Shown: positions 1 to 13,059 of the stretch, in pieces
Position numbering within the stretch: the stretch's first letter is position 1
How the letters are laid out: the number at the start of each line of letters is the position of its first letter
Assembly: GCA_012861695.1 (NCBI GenBank)
Contig: JAAOOA010000184.1
Coordinates: forward strand, 286,001-350,000
Source: Trematomus loennbergii
Taxonomy: Eukaryota > Chordata > Actinopteri > Perciformes > Nototheniidae
DNA length: 64,000 nucleotides
Direction of reading: 5' to 3'
Translations under genes and position numbers: made by a program
The notes under the pieces: generated by a model
The model's input: only the letters and a program-made list of their open reading frames with translations
What the model was told of the DNA's origin: nothing
Database searches by the model: none

Positions 1-251
1 CGATTTAATTATATAAACAAAATGTAAATAAAATGAATAAATGAGAATGGTATCTGTGTTGTTGATCTGTAATATTACAGTGTTACGTTGATTTATTTGT
101 CTTTCTTGATCCATGCAGTACGCATTTCAGTGGTTTTGTGTTAGAAAAAAAAAGCAACCAATCAGATATCTTTCTGGGTCTCTGGGTAGAATATCCTTCA
201 ACCAAGGTATTCTATATCCTGGATAGAATGCCCTGGCCGTTACACTGAATG

Positions 252-715
252 AGGCCACGTTTACACGGAGACGAAACAGCTTGTATCCGCTACAGTTCTC
301 TATCGTATGGACGGTTCGTTCACACGAGGCCGTAACGGAACCGCGGAAACGGAGCCCTCAAACGGTAACGGGTCCCAAGGTGGGTAGATCTGAGGACGAA
401 ACGCTCTGGGGGCCTAACGGCTCCGTGTGTACGTCCTATACGATATTTCATTCCTGATAACGATGAAGCCATAGCCCCGCCTCTCCCCACCTCTGCTGCT
501 CACTGCTGTAGCATGGTCAGTAGCTACTCTCTGCTACTGACCATGCTACAGATGTTAGTGCAACATCTACAGCTCCTCTACCACAACCATCAGCAACAAG
601 TGGACATGGAGAACTACATGTTCTAAATCCACCGCAGAGAATAAACAGAAGGGCAACCGGCAACCATGGCAACCATGCTTGGGGGTCTTCTTCGCTGCTT
701 TTGGTGTATTTTGTG
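252..715 (+). mobile_element. Truncated TIR DNA element, copy 1
   Basis: The left end reads GGCCACGTTTACACGGAGAC. The body matches the element at 11103-12105, including the shared block from the GCCCCGCCTCTCCCC stretch to the CTTCGCTGCTTTTGGTG stretch. Homology stops at about 715, exactly where the 72-bp array begins in the other copy. No right inverted repeat is present here. Non-autonomous; superfamily uncertain. Confidence 0.7.
512..552. repeat. Perfect short hairpin inside element copy 1
   Basis: Arms TAGCATGGTCAGTAG and CTACTGACCATGCTA flank a loop of about 10 bases. In the second copy the same site has expanded into a CTACTG hexamer-type repeat. Confidence 0.8.
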
Positions 716-833
716 CCTGAGAGCGTACGTTTGGATTGACAGTTTGATCAACCAATCATATATTGATTTGTATCCAATGGGCGTATTCTTTCAGAGTTCC
801 CTTGGTGCCAAGGTACTCTAGATCAGTGGTTCT

Positions 834-1290
834 CAACTGGTCAGGCCTCGGGACCCACTTTTTCCTTTGTCAATAAATCGCGATCCAACATTTTGAACCA
901 CTCAAATCTATTCAACAAAAAATTGCCGTAATATATACGCTTTTCAGCATACAATATTAATGAAAGTGAAGTACAGTGCATCCCTTATATCCCTTCACAG
1001 AACTAAAGTATGCTTTTAAAAAAGGTTTAATGAGATGATGGAATCAAAGCTGAACTGTATACATGAAAAGGCACACATGCTGAAAACCCAACCCCAGAAG
1101 GGGTCTGGGGGGATTCTCCCACAGGAGATTTTTATACATACTAACATATAAACTACGCATTCTGGTACACTCTGAGAAGAAAATAAAACATCTATTACTA
1201 CCCGACATATTAATAATATATGATGCCATTGTTTGTGTTTCACTTTGTTCTGAAGCTGAACTTGCTGCTCCTCACAGAGAGAAGAGCAAA
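834..1290 (+). mobile_element. hAT (Charlie-like) fragment, left terminus
   Basis: It begins CAGTGGTTCTCAACTGG followed by GGGACCCAC, the usual start of hAT-Charlie-type elements. I found no matching right terminus, so the end is approximate and the element is probably decayed. Confidence 0.45.
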
Positions 1291-1780
1291 GAGGAGAGAG
1301 TCTGTGTGAATTACTTTAAATTGTGGGTAAGGGTAGATAGCCCCCATTGTTCTGTGACTGTCAATCATCAAACCGGGGGTCATATTTCATATGTGTTCAT
1401 TTGTATCTGAAGTTGTACCCATGGGTGTATAAAGAATACTTCTACCGCAAAGTTATTCTCCGTGGGGACTTCCGGCAACAATCTTGATTCTGATTGGCCA
1501 GAAGACTTAAAAAGACATCAGCAAAGATATTTTATTGAGAAGATGATCACTACGTGACAGAAGTTTTCAAAACCGTTTATGGTCTCCGGTACTTCAGTCC
1601 AACGCCTAGGAGGATCTAGATAAATGCGACGAAGCAATTCATTTGCCCTTTTATTGTTTTTAACGTTGAAATAGCAAGTGCAACAGGTGAAGATGATGTT
1701 GTTGCGGAATTGTTTCAGTACCCTTTTCAAGACGACAATTCAGTGAAAAGACGGACATTATAACGGCGGAGGGGGGGTGT

Positions 1781-1781
<1 letters not shown>

Positions 1782-1812
<31 letters not shown>
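1782..1812 (+). repeat. (GT)n microsatellite
   Basis: About 15 GT units following a G-rich run. Confidence 0.95.
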
Positions 1813-1814
<2 letters not shown>

Positions 1815-2210
1815 TACAGAAGGTCCAGTTGTGATAGACACGGTATGCACATGGCGAGACCATCACAATTCAAACGGTAAAGCATGAATTGCTGTAAGTT
1901 GGGAATACACAGTCACACAATACTGTCTCATGTGTTCCCAGTGGCAAACAAGAGGATGCCAGGGAGCACACGATGATCCCTACCCAAGAAGGAAATGAGG
2001 AAATAAAGGGAGCAGGGGGCTGAACAAAGCTGCATGGAAAAATAAGGAGAAGAAAGAAGAAAGAGGAGAGAATAGGAATAAAAGAGGGAAAGAGACCCCG
2101 GAGAGAGTGAGAGAAGAAAAGGAAGAGGAAGAAGATCTGATGAGGTCGGAAGGGGCTATTCAGACCGCTGCCATAATAAGATCCACGGAACACACGGAAA
2201 GAGAGGACAG

Positions 2211-2212
<2 letters not shown>

Positions 2213-2254
<42 letters not shown>
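2213..2254 (+). repeat. (TG)n microsatellite
   Basis: About 21 uninterrupted TG units downstream of a purine-rich stretch (about 2035-2130). Confidence 0.95.
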
Positions 2255-2255
<1 letters not shown>

Positions 2256-4261
2256 AGGCATGAGACAGAGGGAATACATGAAACATACACATAGATTTTA
2301 CTGCAAAATTGTGTAGAATGTCAACTTTAAAATGCCTCATTGTTCTCAACAATCATCGTATCAACCTGACTATTAGTCTCTTTAGTAGCAATGTATAGTA
2401 AACTGGTGTAAGTACACAGGAACATACTACAGTACGTAAGCCAATGCTGAATTGACATTGTGGCAGTATGTATGTTCATTCTCACTGTAACTGCACCAGT
2501 CCTGCTGTTAGGCTCTGAAAAGGTCATTTTACTAGCTGATTAAAAGCAATGGCTAGCAAAGTGACACACTCAGCGTACTGTACCGTATCTCTATCAGGGA
2601 TACGTGTGGTATGGCTCCGCTTTTTCTCCTTTCATATCTTATATGAAATACAATTAATTCAACATCTTAAAAGGGAATAAAACACTTGTATTTTATCCAT
2701 GCAATGCTGATGTCTTCTATCAAAGCACAGCATTGAGTCAGTGTGATGCAGTACTGTGCCTCTCCATCAGGAGTCAGCCTTCCCCAGCACTGCACAGAGC
2801 AGGGACTGTCTGAGGGTCAAAGGTCACTGGATTGTGTATCCTGCTCTTCAACTGTTTAAACTACATAACCTTTTCATGTGTTCTAATTCAAAGTCATAGT
2901 GCTATCTTACCCAAAACAAGTACATATATTCATATATTTAGTCCCTGCTGATTCGAATCATTAGGGACTAACTATATAAATATATGTACTTTTTTAAGCA
3001 TATATCTAAAACAATATATATTTCCTGACACCAAAAACAAAAATGCTTTTTAAAATCCATAAGAGCTTATCAGCACTTTGTCGTGAAATCCTTATCCCCA
3101 TGTTATGCTGTGTTTCAGCAACGTTTACAATGGTTATTACTCCTTTGGGATGTCAACACCGTGGTATTAAAAGACAGGCTGATCAGTTCAAACCAGCCGC
3201 TCCAGGTGATTGGCTCTATCCCAGGCTTTCTAGAAGTCATTCAGAGCCCACAACAGGAAGTGTGTTCCATACAAATTGGCACATTTCATGCATTTTCTTT
3301 GCACAATATTTTCCTCCCCAACTCCTACATTGATACACTTTATTAAAGAGCTCAAATGCACTAAACATAAAATCATCTTTATTTATATTATTCAAATGAA
3401 AAGTGGTTCCCAGTATGGGCTTTGGGACCCAAAAATGAGGAAGGAAGAAAAGAATGAAGCCAACACAAAAATGTGTTTATTTTCAGTGAGAAGAGAAGGA
3501 AGGAGTGAATGGAGGAAGCCTCTGAGTGTGTCGCACGCTGAAGACGGAGGCAGAGCGTATTGGATTTCATGGGGAACATCACTGATGTGGAGATACTGCT
3601 TCTTTTGTTTTAATTTGTAACCCAATGCTGGAGCCGTCTGAGCTGTAAGTACTGCTAATTTGTTTCAGACTAATTCATCACGGCCACGGCTTTGGAATTT
3701 GCTATGATAGGGCAATGGGGAGAGCGATGAGGAAAACACACACACTCATGTGTAAAAAGAGAAGAAGAGAAACAGTCAATCACACAGACTGTTGTTCAAA
3801 ATATATGAAGTAATGACTCACTGTGAGTGTGAAACTCCATTTCTTATTGGATAATTACTCTTAATAAAATCCAATGTTGTCCACTCATTGTCATGGTAAA
3901 GTCAGATTTTGTCTTTGAACACAGCTGGATTTAAAATGCTGCAGATAATGTTGGTTACTTTGAGAAATGAACAAATTGAGGGTTTAACCTGCAAATGGCT
4001 ACAGAACTACACATATAATGAATATATTATACTCAATGTCAATCTGCAGGAAGAATAAGATGGAGCTGTACACACTCAGCAGCCACAGGACACACATACA
4101 AAATGATCACTGTGTGTGTGTGTTTGTGTGTCCCCTTGTTTTGGTCTGACGCCGATCTCACTGACTCAAAAGGCAGACAGTCACCCAGAGGAACGTGCCT
4201 CGACCCACAAACGAGTGAACCTCGGCTGCCGAAAACATGACAGTGTTCACTGCTGGGAATG

Positions 4262-4278
4262 CCCCCCCCCCCCCCCCT
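4262..4278 (+). repeat. Poly-C run
   Basis: An uninterrupted C tract of about 17 bases. Similar C or G tracts occur near 5057, 32057, 35836, 54950 and 60170. Lengths of such runs are unreliable in assemblies. Confidence 0.85.
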
Positions 4279-4396
4279 TCCCTTCAACAGATCCCCTTTG
4301 CTGTGACAGAAACACCTGCTGAGCACGTCTCCTCCCACAGAGAGCAGTCAGCCTGGGTATCGAACCGTGGTGCTCAGCACTCAGTTCAATATATGT

Positions 4397-4610
4397 AGTA
4401 TATTACATTACGTAGCATTTAGCTGACGATTCTATCCAAAGTGATTTACAACAAGTGCAATAAACCATCAAGATTTAAGATACAAAAACAATGCTGATAT
4501 ATTTACTTCAAACAAGCAAGACCATTGGAAGTGCTGGTGCATAAGTAAAGCACGTTTTTTTTAATGAGAATATGAAAGTTGGAAAAGGTTTGGACACCCC
4601 TGGTCTAAGA
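4397..4610 (+). mobile_element. Dispersed fish repeat with hAT-like right end
   Basis: Contains the common teleost repeat string GCATTTAGCTGACG...ATCCAAAGTGATTTACAA at 4415-4452 and ends near GGTTTGGACACCCCTG, the reverse of a typical hAT terminus CAGGGGTGTCCAAACC. The two parts may be separate insertions. Confidence 0.4.
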
Positions 4611-4739
4611 GATTTGGGGGGAAATGACAAGGAAAAAGTCAATCTGGAGTACCAAGAGGATTGACCACAATTGTCACATTCTCAGCTTTTCCTAAAAACG
4701 TCATCCTCCAATAAAGATCTGTATTTCCACATAAATCAC

Positions 4740-5030
4740 CCCGTCTTCTATTTGTATCACCCTAACTATCCGCACAGCCCTCCATCTATCAATGGGATGT
4801 CAGGCCTCCCCGGCAGAGCTCCATCTGAGTTGAGAGTGCTGCCTTAAGCCCCATCAGCAGAGGAGAGTGTTTGAGCTGCAGTCTAAGCCCCTCGCCCGGA
4901 CCCCGGTCCCCTCATGAATATTAACCAGCCCCGAGCCTGGCTTTAATCTGCCTGATCCCCGCACTGCTGCCGCCGAGACGATAGCGAATCTAATTATTTG
5001 GTCTGATATTAACCCCCCGCTTCCACACTC
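4740..5030. promoter_or_regulatory. Possible conserved non-coding block
   Basis: A single-copy block between repeats with homeodomain-type cores (TCATGAATATTAACC, TCTAATTATTTGG) and a GATAG site near 4980. It resembles vertebrate intronic enhancers in composition. Conservation was not tested. Confidence 0.25.
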
Positions 5031-5163
5031 CCACCACACACACACCATCCACCCCCCCCCCCCCCCCCCACCCTGTCCTCACTATAGCTGCTAAACGTTC
5101 ACTGTGTGTGTGTGTGTTAGTGCACAGCAACAAAACTCCAGAACCACCTTCTTCTGCAACGTC

Positions 5164-5165
<2 letters not shown>

Positions 5166-5213
<48 letters not shown>

Positions 5214-5222
5214 CACACACAC
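5166..5222 (+). repeat. (CA)n microsatellite
   Basis: About 28 units with one CG interruption. Confidence 0.95.
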
Positions 5223-7680
5223 CTCCAGCGCAGCCTGTGACGCCCTCTCCTTATCAGGCCCAAAAAACGCCCTCCTCAACCGATAAAAGTTGAATGCAAA
5301 TGATGCCAGGCGGATTTCATTTCTTCATTTTATTTCTCCGTTCTCTCGCTCACAATCACAATGGTTTCTTGTTCGCTCTCTCTCTCCCCCTCTCTCTCTC
5401 AGAGTGCATCCCGTTTTTTCAAAGTTTTTAATGGGTATTAGTTTAACAGAGTTCACTGATGACTTTATTTGAGTTGACTTTGGAGCATTATGGTGGGGAA
5501 GTTGTTGGGGTGTTTCCTGATGCTTAAGGCTGATCAGAGTCTGACGCCATGGTGAACTCAGGAGGAAGCATGGCATCAAAAACCCCAGCCCACTTCCCAT
5601 GCCAGGGGGGGGAGAACATCGGGCTGGCTGTGGAGAGGTGGTGGGACACAGCAGCATGAGGTCACCGGTGCGGATAAACAGTGCTCTGATAGGTGGAGAA
5701 AGTGAATGGCGTCATGGAGACAGGTATGATGGTGAAGCCGCTGAGGCTGCCCAAATACAAAGTTCTTCAAATGTCCCTCCTTTCATTACACATGAGTTCC
5801 TCAGCAGAGAGATCTGTAGACACGGGAAAGTGGTCTCCCCGGAAAAAAAAGGATCCGGTCTGGATGCAAGTCTACTGAAGCATGTAGTGTCAGACTGCAT
5901 ACATGATACTGAATAAACTGGGATGTGAAGGTAGATGATTACGACTATGTGTTTCTTACAATTTATAATGTTTTGGTTGCAGAGAGGAGAGACAAGTGGC
6001 GGTCCGGGGTTGGGGGTTCAGCTCTGCCCGGCCCGGGGTACTCCTGGTGAGTAACCGATACAGATCAAATCCATAAGATGCAGGATGGCAAACAGATTCC
6101 ATTTCCTCTCCACAAAGTATTTTACTCACTGGAGCTGGAGCATTTTATTAAGGTGAGGATGCTTATAATTAAAGCACGGTTTGACCTTTTTACAAATGCT
6201 CCAACAATCAGTGCGGGGTGGAAGCTCTTTTCTCAGAAAGTGAGTTGAAATGGCTGTGCCTTTTTGTTATTCTTAGGTGGGGATTTGAACTGTACAGCAA
6301 ATGCATGTTTAGATCGCAAACCATGCAGAGCCGCATCAAACATCCCAGCTGGTCTACACGTATGGTCTGGTGGATGTGCAGATGAGCAGTTTAAGATTTC
6401 TCTGAACAGCTGTCAACGGCCACAGTTTTACTGCTGCCACTGGGGAATAAGGATGTTTGTATATGCAAATCATTAGTGGTGCAATCTAGCTCATCTGTGT
6501 CTCAATGTGTATACTGTTTCACATTGTCTCATATGGTTTACACTTGCTCATGTCTAAACAGGAGCGCCTCATGGTCATTACATGTCATTGCTACAGAAAA
6601 CAATAACACAACTGTTCTGTGGAATATAAAGACACTACATTTTCTGTGGGATGCTTTGAAATAAAAGTGAAGGCTTCCCGCCAACATTGGTTCAAAAGCT
6701 TTAAAAATCCGTCAGCCATAGTGGGCTTCATTGTTTTTGTTTGTTTCTTAATTTGTCACAGCACTGACATCATTGATTGTGTTACCTGTCAGCACATGAT
6801 TGAAAATGTGTTTCCACACATACAGATCATAATTGTTGGGGATTCAGAGTACATTATAAACTTGTCAGTGTCTCCTGATTTACAATGACCTCAAACATAT
6901 TCTTCTTCCTATTCTTCTTCCCTCCTGGGCCGCAGACATTTACAGTCGCCATAGATAGCTACCAAGATACTGCATCTCTAGATAACATGATATTAGACTA
7001 GCTTCCAATTGGTCCAGACTGGTACTACAGCTGCATTGAAATAAGTAGGGCAACTGGTAGATGTCATTCAAGATTTGAAGGGTTTTATTCTGCATGTCCT
7101 GCTGAGTCCCTTCCACCACTGTGGCCCAAACACTAACCATGGTGTCCTGTGTGTGTGTGTGTGGGGGGGGACACACACACACACCTGTGGCAGCCAGTAG
7201 GTTTGATACATAACAAAAAAGAATAAGAAAAAAGACAAAGAAAGAAAAAGTAGAGCCAGTGACATCATCTACAGATCAGCACACATTCCTGAAGGTGCAC
7301 CGTCCTTCTCACTGTGCTCCTCTAGCTGGGAATTCTAAACCCACCCTGCTCTTCTCCTGACCTTTTCAACCATCGTTCCTTCTTTCACTCTTCCCACAAA
7401 ATCATTCATTCAATCATCCAATTCACCCTCTCTCTCTCTTCTTAATCTCCTGTCCTCTCCTCTCATTCCTCCCCTTCTGTCTGCCCCTCCTTTCCCATCC
7501 AATCTCTCCCTCTTTCTGTCTCTCGTTCTATCTCTCAGCTACAGGAAATGGTTTCTTTCCCGATCCAGGGGGTTGGAGGGGAGTACTCACTGTCCAAACA
7601 AAGAGGTCACTGTGTGAATCCTCCAAAAATACAAAGAAGAAAAGGAAGGCAGATAAAATCAGAAACCTACTCTCATCCGC

Positions 7681-7960
<280 letters not shown>

Positions 7961-8059
7961 CGCAAATCCTTTTACATTCAACAGAGACACAAGATTTTGT
8001 TGACACTGTATGTTCCTCTCACGAGGTAGGAATATGGCCAACGCACTACATGGCTACGG

Positions 8060-8200
8060 CCCAGCAGCAGAGTGAAAGCGTATTCCCATGAGAGAAAAAT
8101 GGAGGGAGCCAGGTTTGATGAGCTGCATGCAAATGACATGTAAAAATATAAAACTGCGATACTTAAAAAGGGGCCGAGATAAGAGATTTGAAAATGAGGC
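8060..8200. promoter_or_regulatory. Possible regulatory block next to CA array
   Basis: Non-repetitive block with ATGCAAAT (octamer-type) near 8128 and GAGATAAGAG (GATA site) near 8177. Weak evidence only. Confidence 0.2.
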
Positions 8201-8906
8201 ACTCTTGGAAAGCAGGCTCCTGAACTGCCGGAGATGAGCTCAGAGATAGAGAGGATAGGAGGTTTTCCCTCTCCTCTTCTCCTCTCTTACACCTCCTCCT
8301 CCTCCTCGCTCCTTCCCCTCACCCTGCAGATGACAGGGAGATGCAGATACCAGCCAGTCACAGCCACTGAGTGATGAACACCGGCTCCTTCTATCTCCTT
8401 TAATCCTTCTCTTCCACGTTTGCTTCACCTCCATTTTCTCTCATATTTCCTTTTGTCTCATGTTTTGTTTCAGGCAGGGCTCAACGCTAACTTTTAAAAG
8501 TGGTTGCCAGGCTGGCAACCAGGCATCAGCTTTTTGGTTGCCAAAATACGGTTGCCATTTTTAGTCACCTTATATTTTAAATAACTAAGATACTATACAG
8601 TTATACATCAACTTAATAATGAACATGTGACACAAAAGAATGTTCAAATGCTTTACAATAAGTAATTAACACAATATTTGAAACTTAAGTGGTAGTAAAC
8701 TTGTCCACCCTCAATTGCTGGTATACTAAACACCAGTAGTGCAGCTGTTGTTCTTCACAGATCCCTCACAAATGAATTGAGCAAGTCACTAGTTTCTTGG
8801 TCATCCGTTGTCTTCCTTTCAAATGTGGGTTTTCTTGACCTTTGTGCTGACCCCACCGTAGACCCATTGGCCCTTCAGCATTGAAGTCTTGATTGTGGTT
8901 CTGTCA

Positions 8907-9478
8907 GGCCAGACGAATACATTTCTAACGTTAAATAAATGAAAACCATTCACACTTAAAGGTAGGGTAGGTAAGTTTTGAGAAACCAGCTAGAATTTGA
9001 AATACACCAACCGGAGAAAATCTGCCACTTCCTTACAGAGCCCCTCCTCCAACACACATGAACGCGCACATGACCAATGAGGGCACAGATAAGTTTGTGC
9101 ACAGATGGAAGGCTGACAGGCAGGTAGGCCATCCAGTTATTTTAGCCGGGCCAGCTAAAATGATTGGTCGTGCTTTTTTACAGTACTACGGCTTCCACAG
9201 ATGACATTTTTTATGTATTTATTGCAAAGCACTTCAGATATTCATTGCTATCGGATGTAAGAGCATTCCATGGAATATAACAAAAAGTGTATCTCGAGCC
9301 GGTTTTCTCAAACTTACCTACCCTACCTTTAATAATTTGATATTAATTATTAATTCTGTAAATTACCTTTAATAGGTTCTAACTATATTAACATGTGTTA
9401 AATATCATTTAATTAATATCTAATTCTTAACTGTGAATGGTTTCATTTATTTAACATTAGAAATGTATTAGTCTGGCC
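8907..9478. mobile_element. Inverted-repeat element with nested insertion
   Basis: Left arm 8907-8959 and right arm 9427-9478 are reverse complements over about 52 bases with about three mismatches and one indel. Both start GGCCAGAC when read inward and end TTAA. A TTAA element (8960-9328) is inserted at the inner edge of the left arm. Confidence 0.75.
8960..9328 (+). mobile_element. TTAA MITE, AGGTAGGGTAGGTA family, copy 1
   Basis: Termini AGGTAGGGTAGGTAAGTTTT and the complementary AACTTACCTACCCTACCT, flanked by TTAA on both sides (8956-8959, 9329-9332). The body has a CCAAT box and AGATAAG at 9087-9093. TTAA targets suggest a piggyBac- or Kolobok-type source. Confidence 0.85.
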
Positions 9479-11102
9479 AAACTTGATGGCAACCTAAAAT
9501 CCCTCTCTTTCCGTACCTCAGATAGAAGATATGATTGGAGACAAAACAGCCAATCAGAATTGACCTTCTCGAGTTCTCCGATTTGGTTGGTTTTGTGGCA
9601 CATTTGTAACCCTGTGCCAACTTGAGCGAGTCCGCAGGCAAACTTGAGCATACAGGGTGGAGAGGTTGAGCGAGGGAGAGCGAGGGAGAGAGAGCGTGTG
9701 CAGGAGTTTGTGAGAGGGCTTGAGAGTCAATTTCTCTTCAAAATATAATTGATGTGCTTGCAAATATATTTTTCTGTGGTCGAAAATGTTCTATTGCGTG
9801 CTCAATAACATTTTCTATGCTCAAAAAGGCACAAAAATAACGCCATATATTTCGCCTCCCAAGACTTTAGACATTTCCTCTTTGCTTTTCGTTCGGGTTC
9901 ACCTTGCGCTTTATCAGTTGAATCACTTTGAACATCCGTTTGAGATGTTGACAGGTTGGCCGAACTTTTTACCCCACAGTCAAACAACTTAATTTGCTTC
10001 GCCATTTTTTGTAAAACAAACACACGGGGGCCGGGGCACCGCGCACGCGAGTAAACGTGCATCGCTTTCTGGCTCCTTAATCACACCAATGCACGTGCAA
10101 CTTAAGTATCAGGTTCCGACTGGTCACAACAATAATTAAATATCACTCTTAATACAACATAATGAACGTTTATCTATTTTGGGGTGCACATTTTGCTGTT
10201 TGCTGTCCTTATTTCTTTACGTTAAAACCGTTACTGTCGAGCTCTGCAGGGGATGGATCTTTCCCACCCTTCTCTTTGCCTCTATTTTGTTCCTCTTCCC
10301 CCTGGCCTGGCTGAGTTTCTGTCTATCAGTATTTTATCTTATTTGGCAGTTTTCTCTCCCCTCTCTCCAATCACCCCCCTCTCCCGTGCTGAGGTGCGGG
10401 CTCTTCTGTCTGCCTGGCTGACAGACCTGCAGACAGGACAGCTGCTGTCATGATGTGGGCGAGTCATACGACAGGTTGCCTGTGTGGAGCACGACGATTC
10501 AATCACCACAGATAAAAGCTAGCTCTCCTTGAGGCCATGATCCACAGTGTCCACATTTTGAGAGAAGAAACATCCATTACTCAAGGGCTGTGCCCAAAAA
10601 CTCCTTGTCCAGGTTTGAAGTCCCAGCAGTTTTGGCTTTTAGTTTTTTCCAGTGACAAATAATATGAGAGAGGGATTAAATCTAATATTTGAATGATTTG
10701 ATTTGATTGGTGAAGATGGAGACCCTGAAAGCAGTGACTCAAAGCAGCATTCCACACTGTATGCTGCAAGAGGACTGTACCTTTCTTTGAGATTACTTCG
10801 GCAGTGACTGCTGTTGGTCTGCCCATCTTATGAGTAAAACCCTAAGCAGTTGGCTGTTTAAGAGCAGATATGTCAACCAATTAAATGACATTGAAGGTCC
10901 CCTATTATACTGTTTTACATCAATATATTATAGGTCTCAGATATATACAAAACATGTCTCTGAAGTGTTTGGCTCGAAACACCAAAAAGATCATTGCAGC
11001 ATCCCATAATCCCCTCTGTTTCAGCCCTGTTTCCAAAGTGCTGATGCTCTGCCTGATACTTTAGATGAAAATAAGGAGCCACTCCCCACGCCCCTCTGAG
11101 AC

Positions 11103-12105
11103 CCCCTTTACACGAGAACGAAACGGCTTGTATCCACATAGTTCTCTTGCGTATAGCCCTTTTATTTACACGAGGCCGTAAAACAAAATGATAGAAACGG
11201 ACCCCACAAACGATAACGGGCCCCAAGGTGGATAGATTTGCAAAACGGAACGCTCTGGGGGGTCAAACGAGTCCGTGTAATCGCCTCTATACGATCATTT
11301 CCTGAAAAAATAACGATAGCCCCGCCTCTCCCCACCTCTGCTGCTCACTGCTGTAGCATGGCCAGTAGCTACTGCTACTGCTACTGCTACTGCTACTGCT
11401 ACTGACCATGATACAGATGTTAGTACAACATCTACAGCTCCTCTACCACAACCATCAGCAACAAGTGGACATGGAGAACTACATGAACTACATGTTGCTA
11501 AATCCACCGCGGGGCATAAACAGAAGGGTAGCCATGGCAACCATGCTCCGGGGTCTTCTTCGCTGCTTTTGGTGTATTTTGTGGCGGAAGTTACAGCGCC
11601 ACTTACAGTTCCGGCATATGTACTACAGCGCGTCCAGCGTTTTCGAACGGTCTCGTGTGGAAGTACAGCGCCACTTACAGTCCCGGCATATGTACTACAG
11701 CGTGTCCAGCGCTTTCGAGCGGTCTCGTGTGGAAGTACAGCGCCACTTACAGTCCCGGCATATGTACTACAGCGTGTCCAGCGCTTTCGAGCGGTCTCGT
11801 GTGGAAGTACAGCGCCACTTACAGTTCCGGCATATGTACTACAGCGCGTCCAGCGTTTTCGAACGGTCTCGTGTGGAAGTACAGCGCCACTTACAGTCCC
11901 GGCATATGTACTACAGCGTGTCCAGCGCTTTCGAGCGGTCTCGTGTGGAAGTACAGCGCTACTTACAGTCCCAGCATATGTACTACAGCGTTTCCAGCGG
12001 TCTCGTGTGAACAGACACGTTAAATGAAACGAATGCATGTGAACGGAAGACTTTTTGAAAACGCATACTGTGCATAAATGCAAACGTTCCTGTGTAAAGG
12101 CAGCC
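11103..12105 (+). mobile_element. TIR DNA element, copy 2, nested
   Basis: Termini CCCCTTTACACGAGAACG and the reverse of CGTTCCTGTGTAAAGGCAGCC. Flanking octamers TCTGAGAC and TTAGAGAC match at six of eight bases, suggesting a hAT-type duplication. Carries a hexamer-type repeat at 11369-11404 and a 72-bp tandem array. Reading frames through it are repeat-driven and show no transposase motif. Confidence 0.7.
11581..12006 (+). repeat. 72-bp minisatellite, about six copies
   Basis: Units start at 11581 (74 bp, divergent), 11655, 11727, 11799, 11871 and 11943 (shortened to about 62 bp). Each contains ACAGCGCCACTTACAG and GGCATATGTACTACAGCG. The unit is a multiple of three, so several frames stay open. 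Confidence 0.95.
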
Positions 12106-12336
12106 TTAGAGACATTTGGTTAAAAAGAACTCAATGGTGCTCTAGGAGGAGATTCAGGTGATAAGGTGAGGGGGGGGTTACCTTGGTTGGTGATTGACTA
12201 ATGGTTACACAAGACAAAACATCGTTATGACATCATCAAGTGGCCACAATCTGATCAGCTCATTTTCAGACAGGTTTTTATATAAATGGATCAGGACAAA
12301 AAGTGAGAGAATCTTTTGTCCTGAGACTTTCAGAAT

Positions 12337-12462
12337 CTCTTTACACAGAGGGGACACATGTTGATTTAGAAGAGACATGTGTCCTCTTTACACAGAGGGG
12401 ACACATGTTGATTTAGAAGAGACATGTGTCCTCTTTACACAGAGGGGACACATGTTGATGTA
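12337..12462 (+). repeat. 47-bp tandem repeat, three copies
   Basis: Units start at 12337, 12384 and 12431 with CTCTTTACACAGAGGGGACA. They lie in the right part of the TTAA element. Confidence 0.93.
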
Positions 12463-13059
12463 TACAATTCATGAAAAAGTGGATTTTGCACATAGGTGAC
12501 CTTTAAAACAATGTAAACAAATCTTTTTCCAAATGATATTCACACTCACACCTAACACTCTGACACCGCCTTACAGGCTACTGCAACCCAGGACCAACGC
12601 AATAAGTATGTTTGGCTTTGATTGCTTTTGATGACTTTATTTTTGTACATAGCGGAGCTGTTTCCTTTTAACAAGAAGATAGAAAAGCGAGTTTTACAGC
12701 AAATAAGTACACAAAGTATAGTATATAAGGTGAAAAATATATTTGACTGTGAACTAAAAGTAGAAACTCTGGTCTTGCTCTCTAGTTCCTTCATAATAAT
12801 GTACTGTAGTATTGGGTTCTTCTGGGGGGCATCGCAGAAGGTGTCTCAACACTCGCTGTAATCATCTATTTGTCATCTTCTGAAGGAGCACCATTTTAAT
12901 TAACATTCTAATTTGATGGGCGGAGGAAAGAAAGAAACAGAGAGGCAGAGAAACACTGTTGATGAGTCCAGATAAAAAAGATCAAAATCAGGATGTAAAC
13001 AACCCGGCTCAGAGTCAACACAAAAAAAGGAAAACAGCTCTAGAGAAAATGTGAAGGAG

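Larger units (their letters stand above)
10895..12502 (+). mobile_element. TTAA MITE, AGGTCCCCTATTAT family, split by another element
   Basis: Left end AGGTCCCCTATTATAC. The right end reads GCACATAGGTGACCT, followed by TTAA. The left target has decayed to TTGA. Internal sequence matches the other family members (TCTGAAGTGTTTGGC..., CCCTCTGTTTCAGCCCTG). The element at 11103-12105 sits inside it. Confidence 0.75.

Noticed and set aside
11295..12083. A 262-residue minus-strand frame and a 200-residue plus-strand frame with 24-residue repeats
   Set aside because: The repeat unit of 72 bp is a multiple of three inside a MITE; no transposase motif and no conserved residues.
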